From positions 1 through 22,737 of IMG/VR virus record IMGVR_UViG_3300015371_000196: 22,737 nt of DNA. The stretch is one strand, 5' to 3'. This DNA is from a virus. The position numbers and the translations under genes were made by a program. The notes below the pieces were generated by a model. That model did no database searches. It was not told the DNA's origin and saw nothing but the letters and a program-made list of their open reading frames with translations. Shown piece after piece: positions 17,048-22,640 of the stretch (position 1 is its first letter; each line of letters opens with the position of its first letter).

Positions 17048-17310
17048 TATTGACCGCCAGCGGCACGTCTTTGTTGTGAGGCTTGCTCTGGATCCCATCC
17101 AGCGGTTGCTTCCAGAAGCAATCTCTGGTATTGATCGGAACCCATCGTAATAGCAGAGTTCTTCACGCCCATTTGCTGAGCAAGAGTTGTTTCTGCGTTC
17201 GATGCCCAACCGAGATAGCCAGAAGCCCAACGAACAAACCACGCTGGATTAGAAACGCCTCCGACTGTCGGCACAATGATTTGGACAATGGGCTTAACTG
17301 GATCTGCCAT
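17047..17310 (-). CDS. Hypothetical protein (87 aa) in the lysis block
   Basis: ATG 17310 has a strong AAGAAGGAG ribosome site 5 nt upstream and follows the amidase stop by one base. Residues 1-40 (MADPVKPIVQIIVPTVGGVS, then NPAWFVRWASGYLGWA) contain moderately hydrophobic, aromatic sequence that could associate with membrane but is not a clear TM helix. The rest (TLAQQMGVKNSAITMGSDQY, then QRLLLEATAGWDPEQASQQR) is helical. No family recognised. Its place between amidase and lysozyme makes a lysis accessory (holin partner or lysin chaperone) possible. Confidence 0.7.
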   Translation of the reverse strand: MADPVKPIVQIIVPTVGGVSNPAWFVRWASGYLGWASNAETTLAQQMGVKNSAITMGSDQYQRLLLEATAGWDPEQASQQRRAAGGQ

Positions 17311-17311
17311 G

Positions 17312-18124
17312 TTATCTCCTTCTTGAGATTGGATACGAATACAAATCGAGCGTTTCTTCCTCAGGAGGCGGGCCAGCACCAATTCTATTCTGAACGTTCT
17401 GTCGAAGTCCGTTCATGTGCCACTCAAATGGTCCCGTATAGCTAAAGCCTGGAGTCGGTGAATTTCCACCCCAAGGGTCAATCTTCCTTGTTGGGGCCCA
17501 CTCGAAATGAGCCATAATGTCGCTGAGCGGTGCAATTCCATAGGCTTTACAGAGGGCGGCGTCGAGGATTTCGTAGGCTTCAACCATTTCTGGGGACCAC
17601 AACTCTCCGACTCCATTATTTTGCGCCTCGATTCCAATCGTCCTTGAGTTTGCAGAGTCTAGGGGGATTTGTCCTCGGGAAGTTTGCCACGGCCCTCCTT
17701 TTCCTGCATGATTGGAAGCACCCGCTGCATGGATTCCCACTTGACCGGAACGACCCAAGAGCATATTAGCGACAGGGGCGTCAGGATGGCCAACAGCGCA
17801 GTAGGACCAATCGTTTTGGAAGGACTGAGTAGAAGGAGAAGCAGTATGATGGTCCACAATCCCAATAGGACCGGGAGAATCGTACCCGCCGGTAGATCGG
17901 GATCGTGTTTGCCACCCTGACCAAACTTGGGTGTCGAGTCCTGCGTCACGACAGACTTGCTCCAAACTCGGTAAGTTACTACCATTCATGTAGAGGCTAC
18001 CCACAACAATACCTCCGATGACGACAAGGCCTAACTCTCTTATCGAAAAATAGCCAGAGGAAGCAATCGAGGGCACTCCACCAAGCATTTGTTCGACAAC
18101 TACAGGTATTACCCATTCTTCCAC
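17312..18124 (-). CDS. N-acetylmuramoyl-L-alanine amidase (Amidase_2) with N-terminal hydrophobic helix (270 aa)
   Basis: Cuts the amide bond between muramic acid and the stem peptide. The zinc-amidase core is visible: IVDHHTAS (first His ligand), GIEAQNNG (catalytic Glu region) and AHFEWAPTRKIDPWG (second His plus the K-x-D segment typical of the family). The start is GTG 18124, overlapping the upstream gene by 16 nt, with AGAGGGA directly before it. This gives ~48 extra N-terminal residues containing a Gly-rich hydrophobic stretch, LGLVVIGGIVVGSLYM (31-46). A start at M46 would remove it but leaves a 120-nt gap in an otherwise gapless operon and has no ribosome site. The helix could be a signal-arrest-release type anchor. 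The C-terminus is short and Arg-rich, with no repeat-type wall-binding domain. Confidence 0.88.
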   Translation of the reverse strand: MEEWVIPVVVEQMLGGVPSIASSGYFSIRELGLVVIGGIVVGSLYMNGSNLPSLEQVCRDAGLDTQVWSGWQTRSRSTGGYDSPGPIGIVDHHTASPSTQSFQNDWSYCAVGHPDAPVANMLLGRSGQVGIHAAGASNHAGKGGPWQTSRGQIPLDSANSRTIGIEAQNNGVGELWSPEMVEAYEILDAALCKAYGIAPLSDIMAHFEWAPTRKIDPWGGNSPTPGFSYTGPFEWHMNGLRQNVQNRIGAGPPPEEETLDLYSYPISRRR

Positions 18125-18327
18125 TCCCTCTTCAACTTCTCAACGATGAGTGCAAGAGCGAAGATGAACAGCGCTCGCTCAAAGGGATGAACTTCATCCC
18201 AATGGGGCCGCATGTTATCTCCGGACAGTTCCTTACACTTCTCCACGAACATTCTCGCGAGAAACTCTGGATCAGGTGGAGTTGGATCGAGAACATCGTC
18301 AGATTCAATATCTCCAAAATCAGACAT
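18109..18327 (-). CDS. Small protein with hydrophobic C-terminal helix (72 aa)
   Basis: The ATG at 18327 has AAGGAAG 4 nt upstream; an earlier in-frame ATG (18357) lies deeper in the previous gene and lacks one. It overlaps the holin-like gene by 8 nt and the amidase by 16 nt. The N-terminus is acidic (MSDFGDIESDDVLDPTPPDP), the middle is helical with two Cys-free turns, and the end has a hydrophobic segment (ERALFIFALALIVEKL, 50-65) followed by KREWKNG. This could be a single tail-anchored membrane helix. By position it may regulate or assist the holin. Confidence 0.72.
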   Translation of the reverse strand: MSDFGDIESDDVLDPTPPDPEFLARMFVEKCKELSGDNMRPHWDEVHPFERALFIFALALIVEKLKREWKNG

Positions 18328-18541
18328 CTTGCTTCCTTTTGATATCGTACCTTCCACCGAAGATAGCTATTCCTCCTAGCAACATCAAAGCACCAATGAT
18401 GATTGAGATAACCGTTACCACACCGTCTAGATCGGCTGTAGCAAGACTATGTGAATGAATCAACCACGCCATATTAATTATCAACAGTGATCCCATCACC
18501 GTTAGACAGATCGCTACAACTGTCTTAAGATGTCCGTTCAT
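18320..18541 (-). CDS. Two-TM holin candidate (73 aa)
   Basis: ATG 18541 overlaps the upstream stop as ATGA and lacks its own ribosome site, so it is probably translated by coupling. TM1 is at ~7-28 (TVVAICLTVMGSLLIINMAWLI), a polar linker (HSHSLATADLDG) follows, TM2 is at ~41-62 (VVTVISIIIGALMLLGGIAI), and the tail is basic (GGRYDIKRKQDV). Length, two helices, a charged C-terminus and the position just before two lysins fit a class II holin, the membrane pore that times lysis. No sequence family is claimed. Confidence 0.75.
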   Translation of the reverse strand: MNGHLKTVVAICLTVMGSLLIINMAWLIHSHSLATADLDGVVTVISIIIGALMLLGGIAIFGGRYDIKRKQDV

Positions 18542-19896
18542 GAGAAATTGTTTATGATTACGAGTTGCCCGTTTACAACCCCTCCGATAATCTCACCTGG
18601 ATAGCCAAATTCTGCGTATGTGTTGGCGGTGTTATCTCCGTAGACCGCAGGAGAACCGTACTGTGGCTGAGCGGCGTCCGCAAGTGCCAAAGACCAGTTC
18701 CGGGGTAGTGTGAACAGTTCGCCCTGCCCTCTCTGCCAAGTACGTGTATACCATAATGTAGTAAGGGGTCCAGGCGCACCGGATTGACCCTGTACGAGAG
18801 CAGCACCAGCAACCGAAAACGTAACGCTTAGATTTCCGCCATCATTTCGTCGTCCGAGTCCATGTTGGAAATCTTGTCCGGCTCTAATTCGATTTCCGAT
18901 TCCCAAATCGGAAATTATGTTCTTATCGAAGAACCACACCGTTTCCATATCACCCTGATTACCACCACAACGAGGTACGCCACCAACCCATCCAACAGAA
19001 TTAGAAGGCTGACGTCGATAAGTGTTGACGGATGCAGCATTGATCCGTAGAACCTTATCCCCCGGATTTCCAAGTCGCCAAATACCCTGGAACGGTGCAA
19101 ATCCCCAAACGGCTCCATACGGACTTCCAGATTGGTTATTCTGCTTACCCCAAGCATTCTTGCAATAGAAATTCCACGCAATTTGATCGGAATAAGCATC
19201 CGCAGTATTTGTCGATCCCGCCTTCGATCCGCTATAGTAAGCCGTAGTTAATTGGTCTACACAATTCATCGTTCCACCGGTAATGGTGTAGACCTTACCT
19301 ACAGCAGTTTTACCTACTTGGGTTCTCACCATATCGTATGTGACGTTATTTGGATTTCCGTCGTGAATGAGTTGGCAATACATCTTGCCCCACACATCAC
19401 CTACAGGGCCCACAAAATTCACCCGACAGAATCCCGCATCACCAGGAGTCGTTGTTGTAATCAATGGGGACCACGGAGAACGGTAGCCCGACTTGTAACT
19501 GCGGACTCGATAACTTACAACAATTCCACCAGTCTCACCTACAGCAACGTCAGTGATAAAGTTATTTCGAGAGCCTGTATCAATAATCGTCGGCGGAGTT
19601 GCATATGGTCCACCAACTCGGGTAATTTCCAATTCGTAACCATCGAATAGACTCGACTGAACCGGATCCCAAACGGTTTGGACTTCGTAATGTGCATTAA
19701 TCCATTGCGTCGTTCCAAACCGCATGTTTGTTGGCGTGGGAGGATTAACAGGGGGCCAAACTCGCACCCATGCGCCCGAACTTTTAACGTGGATTTCCTT
19801 AATGGCCTTCCAAGTTCCTCCTACAAGCGCAGACGGGACATCAGTGTCGTCCAATTCAGTCCAGACACCTGCCTGCTTGTAGAAAGTACCGGGCAT
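18538..19896 (-). CDS. Tail appendage / receptor-binding type protein (452 aa)
   Basis: ATG 19896 overlaps the 44-aa gene's stop as TAATG. The N-terminus (MPGTFYKQAGVWTELDDTDV, then WKAIKEIHVKSSGAWVRVWP, ~29-48) resembles the short beta modules repeated in fibre and baseplate proteins. Residues ~50-150 look like a fibronectin-III-type domain (PPTPTNMRFGTT at the start, FDGYELEITRVGGPY, YRVRSYKSGYRSPWS). The C-terminal ~300 residues are Gly/Asn/Trp/Tyr-rich beta sequence with four widely spaced Cys. They end VNGQLVIINNFS. No depolymerase motif was recognised. It lies next to the collagen-like fibre, so it is likely part of the same adsorption apparatus. Confidence 0.72.
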   Translation of the reverse strand: MPGTFYKQAGVWTELDDTDVPSALVGGTWKAIKEIHVKSSGAWVRVWPPVNPPTPTNMRFGTTQWINAHYEVQTVWDPVQSSLFDGYELEITRVGGPYATPPTIIDTGSRNNFITDVAVGETGGIVVSYRVRSYKSGYRSPWSPLITTTTPGDAGFCRVNFVGPVGDVWGKMYCQLIHDGNPNNVTYDMVRTQVGKTAVGKVYTITGGTMNCVDQLTTAYYSGSKAGSTNTADAYSDQIAWNFYCKNAWGKQNNQSGSPYGAVWGFAPFQGIWRLGNPGDKVLRINAASVNTYRRQPSNSVGWVGGVPRCGGNQGDMETVWFFDKNIISDLGIGNRIRAGQDFQHGLGRRNDGGNLSVTFSVAGAALVQGQSGAPGPLTTLWYTRTWQRGQGELFTLPRNWSLALADAAQPQYGSPAVYGDNTANTYAEFGYPGEIIGGVVNGQLVIINNFS

Positions 19897-20030
19897 TACT
19901 TACCTTTCATCAATCGACGACCTACAGCCGCATTGGAAATCCTGGCGGCATTTTGTTTCGCGTACCCTTTACGCTTGAGCGCCTCGTACATGGGAACGTT
20001 TTTAATGGAGTTCATCTTCTTGCCAGGCAT
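19896..20030 (-). CDS. Small basic protein (44 aa) of a type common in actinophages
   Basis: Short gene joined on both sides by one-base overlaps (TGATG with the 95-aa gene, TAATG with the 452-aa gene), which makes translation very likely. The product begins MPGKKMNSIKNVPMYEALKR, continues KGYAKQNAARISNAAVGRRL and ends MKGK. The pattern of a short basic start, IKN-x-x-x-YEALKRKG-x-[A/S]K-x-x-AARISNA resembles small proteins of unknown function frequent in actinobacterial phages (DUF7218-like, from memory). It contains AAVGRR (34-39), the motif shared with four other proteins here. The function is unknown. Confidence 0.75.
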   Translation of the reverse strand: MPGKKMNSIKNVPMYEALKRKGYAKQNAARISNAAVGRRLMKGK

Positions 20031-20317
20031 CAGACCGGACCCCTAAGTTTACGCGACGGTGCGTATTGTGTGGCATTGATATATTGCGCCCCACCGTAGG
20101 TCCAGTTTGCTGGATCCTGTTTCCGGACTCCGAGTTTGATTGGTGGTCCAGATCGCTCTGTCAATCCCCAATGAGCAGCAGGACCCATTAAACGTCTACG
20201 TGCAGCAGCCATTCTCCGCTCGTTGCGATTCTGCATGGTGTTGCGAATCATTCCTCTTTCGGATAATCCGAAATGAGTTGCTGGACCAGTTGTCGTGGCT
20301 TCATCTTCTAATGCCAT
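20030..20317 (-). CDS. Small basic protein (95 aa) with an internal duplication
   Basis: ATG 20317 with GAGGG about 8 nt upstream, 12 nt after the fibre stop. Two copies of one motif are visible: GPATHFGLSERG (11-22) and GPAAHWGLTERSG (45-57), separated by an Arg-rich helix (RNTMQNRNERRMAAARRRLM). The C-terminal part (KQDPANWTYGGAQYINATQY) is more neutral. No family recognised and no TM segment. It could be a small virion or fibre-assembly protein. Confidence 0.7.
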   Translation of the reverse strand: MALEDEATTTGPATHFGLSERGMIRNTMQNRNERRMAAARRRLMGPAAHWGLTERSGPPIKLGVRKQDPANWTYGGAQYINATQYAPSRKLRGPV

Positions 20318-20329
20318 CCTACAGCCCTC

Positions 20330-21334
20330 TCAAACGGTCTTGAACCAAATGTCACCATCTTGTCCCCCGGAAGGATCACTTGCGCTAACCGTGTAGAATT
20401 TCCTCACATAAAGTTTGCTATCTGTTCCAAGTGTGGCGAAGTTGTTTGCGTCGGTACTGATTGAGGTTGGTCCTGCTGGACCTTGCGCGCCTGTGGCTCC
20501 GGTGGCTCCGGTTGCTCCTGTCGGACCTGTTGCGCCAGTATCTCCCTTTGGCCCTGGAGAACCAGTCGCACCCGTTGCTCCAGTTGGTCCCTGAACTCCT
20601 TGCGGACCTTGAAATACAGTTCTATTCCAAGAAGAACCGCCCCAAATGTAGAGATAACCTGGATCGGCCGTAACGGAGTATGCGTCACCATTTACGTTTC
20701 CACTAGGAGGGAGATTTCCTACAGCCGCAACTTGGCCCTTGTAATTAATTCCAGTTCCTGCTGGACCTACCGGACCTGCGGGACCAGTTGGACCCGTTGC
20801 GCCAGTTGCACCTGCCGGACCCGTATTTCCTGTCGCTCCAGTTGGACCCTGAGCACCTTGTGGACCAGTTGGACCTGGATTTCCTTGAATTCCTTGCGGT
20901 CCGGCTGGTCCTTGTGTCCCAACTTCACCTTTATGGGCGTAGATTGCTTCTGCTTCTGACTGAGTGAGAAACTCTCCTACAACACCAATAGCACGAACCT
21001 CGGGGACTAGCAAATCCCTTACAGGCGTAGTTGCGGGACTAACTGGCAACGTATCTGGAACCCGGAACATGAATTGTCTGGTATTACCGCTTACCTTAGG
21101 AACGAATTCCTCGAGTTTGTAAAGTGTCCCCTCGGGAGTTATGTTGTCGTTTGTTTCCAGCGCCCCCTGCCACTTTCCATTCGAATCCGTGACAGTAGTT
21201 TCTACAGGGATGATTTCTGTGTCGTCTGAAATCCTGAACCCGTAGTTAGGAAAGAGTGAGATGGAAACTTTCACCCCGCTCATCGGGGAACCATCCAGAT
21301 CCTTGATCGTGTTCGTCACCAAAAACGTCGACAT
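20330..21334 (-). CDS. Collagen-like tail fibre (334 aa)
   Basis: ATG 21334 (GAGG 6 nt upstream) lies 89 nt inside the previous gene. The first ~100 residues form a beta-sandwich-like head ([20 protein letters not shown], then [20 protein letters not shown]), probably the virion attachment domain, so the long overlap is probably real. Two Gly-X-Y collagen-like blocks (139-193 and 243-289; mostly GPT, GAT, GPA and GPQ triplets) are separated by a compact domain ([20 protein letters not shown], then [15 protein letters not shown], 196-240), a module often seen in phage fibres. The C-terminal 45 residues ([20 protein letters not shown]) form the end domain. It most likely trimerises as a flexible fibre. 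Confidence 0.88.
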   Translation of the reverse strand: MSTFLVTNTIKDLDGSPMSGVKVSISLFPNYGFRISDDTEIIPVETTVTDSNGKWQGALETNDNITPEGTLYKLEEFVPKVSGNTRQFMFRVPDTLPVSPATTPVRDLLVPEVRAIGVVGEFLTQSEAEAIYAHKGEVGTQGPAGPQGIQGNPGPTGPQGAQGPTGATGNTGPAGATGATGPTGPAGPVGPAGTGINYKGQVAAVGNLPPSGNVNGDAYSVTADPGYLYIWGGSSWNRTVFQGPQGVQGPTGATGATGSPGPKGDTGATGPTGATGATGATGAQGPAGPTSISTDANNFATLGTDSKLYVRKFYTVSASDPSGGQDGDIWFKTV

Positions 21335-21998
21335 CCGGTGCCTCGATTGATTCTACAGGGATGAATTCCTGGGTGGGTTCTTTAGGGGGAATTTGGTTGT
21401 TCAGGATGGATTCCAGTTGCTCCGCAACGGCTAGCAACTCGGCCGGTGCGAGGTATTTAACCAGGAGTTCGAGGACCTGCGCCAGGATTCGTTGAAGATC
21501 GAATACCTGCGTGCTGGCCGGGGAATAAATCCCCGAGACTTCCATGTAGTACTTAATTGCGTTCAGATCGCTGTCTTGAACTAGTTTCACTAGGCCGAGC
21601 CTAGCATCAACGTCTGCGTTCCCGAACCGGGCAATAGACTCTCGTCGGAGGTAATCTTGGAACGCACTCTGTTTTTGCCACGCCTGAAATTGAGTGGTCG
21701 TAACGCCTAGTGTCGTCAACTTTTTTCTGAGGGTGTTGCGATCGTGAGTGTTCAACAAGATATTCGCTACAGCAAGTTGCATTGGGGTCAATAGACCCTT
21801 ATCGTTCTGTTTAACTGTCTTGTAATCCGGTAGACCTCTCGCTCGAAATGCATTTATGAAGTCTGTGCGGCGGAAAATACCCGCCAAATTTCTAAGAGAG
21901 ATGTTAAAGTGCTCTGCGGTCTTCTCTTTTGTGGGTAAGAGTCCCGTTTCGTAGTAATTTTGCTCGATGAAGGCCAAAACCTGCATTGTTTCCGGCAT
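21246..21998 (-). CDS. Terminase small subunit-like HTH protein (250 aa), first gene of the late block
   Basis: ATG 21998 lies 7 nt after a good -10 element, so the mRNA is probably leaderless; a second ATG at 21986 has a GGAAAC site. Two helix-turn-helix-like regions are visible: [20 protein letters not shown] (23-42) and a longer one with [20 protein letters not shown] (90-109) followed by [15 protein letters not shown] (111-125). Then comes [23 protein letters not shown] (138-160), a pattern typical of phage small terminases and phBC6A51-type HTH proteins. A helical oligomerisation-like region (167-200) and an acidic tail follow. It could recognise the packaging site or act as a late regulator. 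The terminase role is inferred, since terL is 5 kb away. Confidence 0.72.
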   Translation of the reverse strand: MPETMQVLAFIEQNYYETGLLPTKEKTAEHFNISLRNLAGIFRRTDFINAFRARGLPDYKTVKQNDKGLLTPMQLAVANILLNTHDRNTLRKKLTTLGVTTTQFQAWQKQSAFQDYLRRESIARFGNADVDARLGLVKLVQDSDLNAIKYYMEVSGIYSPASTQVFDLQRILAQVLELLVKYLAPAELLAVAEQLESILNNQIPPKEPTQEFIPVESIEAPDVDVFGDEHDQGSGWFPDERGESFHLTLS

Positions 21999-22003
21999 GG
22001 AGC

Positions 22004-22030
22004 ACAGTCTAGAGGTAAACTCTAGACTGT
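22004..22030. repeat. Perfect 27-bp inverted repeat over the late promoter (candidate operator)
   Basis: Arms ACAGTCTAGAG (22004-22014) and CTCTAGACTGT (22020-22030) are perfect 11-bp reverse complements around the 5-nt spacer GTAAA. The dyad covers the -10 element, the whole spacer and half of the -35, so a bound dimer would block the polymerase. The lack of a T-run argues against a terminator. Confidence 0.85.
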
Positions 22031-22033
22031 CAA
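22006..22033 (-). promoter_or_regulatory. Late-operon promoter (sigma70-type), leaderless
   Basis: On the minus strand, TTGACA (22028-22033), a 16-nt spacer and TAGACT (22006-22011) match -35 and -10 elements, with a perfect -35. The start codon of the HTH gene is 7 nt after the -10 hexamer, so transcription would begin at or next to the ATG. It is the only convincing promoter seen ahead of the ~22-kb leftward gene block. Confidence 0.75.
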
Positions 22034-22082
22034 GTGAAAAGTGAAATTAAACCTTTGGAATGTACCTCCAAATCTCGGTTAG

Positions 22083-22102
22083 GGACCACAAGGGAATGGT
22101 CC
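22083..22102. repeat. Small inverted repeat upstream of the operator array
   Basis: GGACCA (22083-22088) and TGGTCC (22097-22102) are 6-bp arms around an 8-nt loop. A purine run, AGGAGGGGG, follows at 22108-22116, but no well-placed start codon follows it. Role unknown. Confidence 0.4.
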
Positions 22103-22115
22103 GTCGCAGGAGGGG

Positions 22116-22127
22116 GAACAAACGTTC
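22116..22127. promoter_or_regulatory. LexA/Cheo-box-like site 1
   Basis: GAAC-AAAC-GTTC fits the Gram-positive LexA core GAAC-N4-GTTC, including the R-N-R-Y centre. It stands apart from the periodic sites. Just to the right are half-sites in the reverse order, GTTCG-ACCTA-CGAAC (22135-22149). Confidence 0.6.
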
Positions 22128-22160
22128 GTGGGCCGTTCGACCTACGAACATATGATCCCA

Positions 22161-22215
22161 TTTCCCACTTTATCTATAGGAAATCTCGAGATTCGTTTCC
22201 CACTAACCCGATAGG
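22161..22215 (+). repeat. Two copies of TTTCCCACT-N6-ATAGG, 35 nt apart
   Basis: TTTCCCACT starts at 22161 and again at 22196. In both, ATAGG follows after six variable bases (22176-22180 and 22211-22215). The 35-nt step continues into the 34-nt operator array on the right (next unit at 22231). Between the copies lies a perfect 12-bp palindrome, AATCTCGAGATT (22182-22193). The copies could be promoter or binding elements; they are absent from the coding part as far as I can see. Confidence 0.55.
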
Positions 22216-22230
22216 GATAGAATTAAATGC

Positions 22231-22344
22231 GAACACTCGTTCGGTATATACGTGAATGCGATACGAACACGCGTTCGATATACCCACGAATGATCGACGA
22301 ACATTCGTTCGGTACAGAGAATGTACCTGATCGAACAAACGTTT
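22231..22344. promoter_or_regulatory. Array of four LexA/Cheo-box-like operators, exactly 34 bp apart
   Basis: Sites GAAC-ACTC-GTTC (22231), GAAC-ACGC-GTTC (22265), GAAC-ATTC-GTTC (22299) and GAAC-AAAC-GTTT (22333) start exactly 34 bp apart. The first three extend to CGAAC-N4-GTTCG. Each is followed at offset ~12-14 by a TA-containing segment (GGTATATA, GATATAC, GGTACAG, GTAGG). A degenerate further copy, GAAT-N5-GTTC, lies at 22370-22382. The third unit also has the inverted repeat GGTACA-N5-TGTACC (22311-22327). The pattern suits a repressor binding in series between divergent operons. Confidence 0.75.
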
Positions 22345-22423
22345 GTAGGCCAAACGAATCATCGTGATCGAATAGTCCGTTCGGCCTATTCCTTCCGGGC
22401 CGAATCGGCGTAGCGTGGTCCCT

Positions 22424-22610
22424 GTCAGATCGAGTCCACGGCGGCCACGGCGAGCCGGACTCTGACGGGCGAGTTCACCCGGCTTCGGCCAAGAGCCAGT
22501 CCATTCGTGGGCGATCTTCGGATCGTGGCCACGGCGGCAGAACGGTGCAAGACAAAGGCCGTTCTAGTGCCAGTACCGTACTCCAGGGAGGATGGGCAAT
22601 CCCCTGGCAC
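22424..22610 (+). ncRNA. GC-rich structured leader or small RNA (candidate)
   Basis: This segment is much richer in G+C (43 of 60 bases at 22441-22500) than the operator array (26 of 60 at 22201-22260) and is full of stems. GAGTCC/GGACTC (22432-22437 with 22457-22462) is extended by GTCA/TGAC. CGATC-TTCG-GATCG (22512-22525) has a C(UUCG)G loop. AGAACGG/CCGTTCT pairs 22539-22545 with 22559-22565. CCAGG-GA-GGAT-GGGCA-ATCC-CCTGG is a hairpin at 22583-22607, and it competes with GTGCCAG/CTGGCAC (22567-22573 with 22604-22610). It ends 30 nt before the rightward start codon, so it may be the 5' leader of that mRNA or a separate RNA. No tRNA or known ribozyme core was found. Confidence 0.5.
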
Positions 22611-22640
22611 GACTTCCCTACGAAACGAAAGGTCTAGATC

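Noticed and set aside
17312-17989. Shorter amidase starting at M46
   Set aside because: No ribosome site before that ATG, and it would leave a 120-nt untranslated gap in an operon whose joins are otherwise overlaps or a few bases.
22151-22213. 20-codon plus-strand frame after the AGGAGGGGG purine run
   Set aside because: The purine run is ~35 nt from the ATG, too far to act as a ribosome site, and the frame crosses the repeated motifs.
22161-22215. T7-type promoters
   Set aside because: Only the ATAGG end resembles the class. The rest of the consensus is absent, there are just two copies, and no single-subunit polymerase gene is in view. Kept as a repeat only.
22034-22255. Plus-strand open frame across the operator array
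   Set aside because: It covers repeats and palindromes rather than protein-like sequence, starts without a ribosome site, and would have to share all operator bases.
22231-22382. CRISPR array
   Set aside because: The period of 34 bp is too short for repeat plus spacer, the repeated core is a 12-14-bp dyad rather than a 24-37-bp repeat, and no cas gene is near.
22463-22540. tRNA or hammerhead ribozyme in the structured segment
   Set aside because: A T-arm-like GAGTTCACCC and a CGAAAC box at ~22621 were checked. No cloverleaf with an acceptor stem can be drawn, and the CTGANGA core of the hammerhead is missing.
22425-22610. Minus-strand 61-codon open frame over the GC-rich segment
   Set aside because: GC-rich DNA gives open frames by chance. 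There is no ribosome site, the product is unlike a folded protein, and the stems explain the sequence better.
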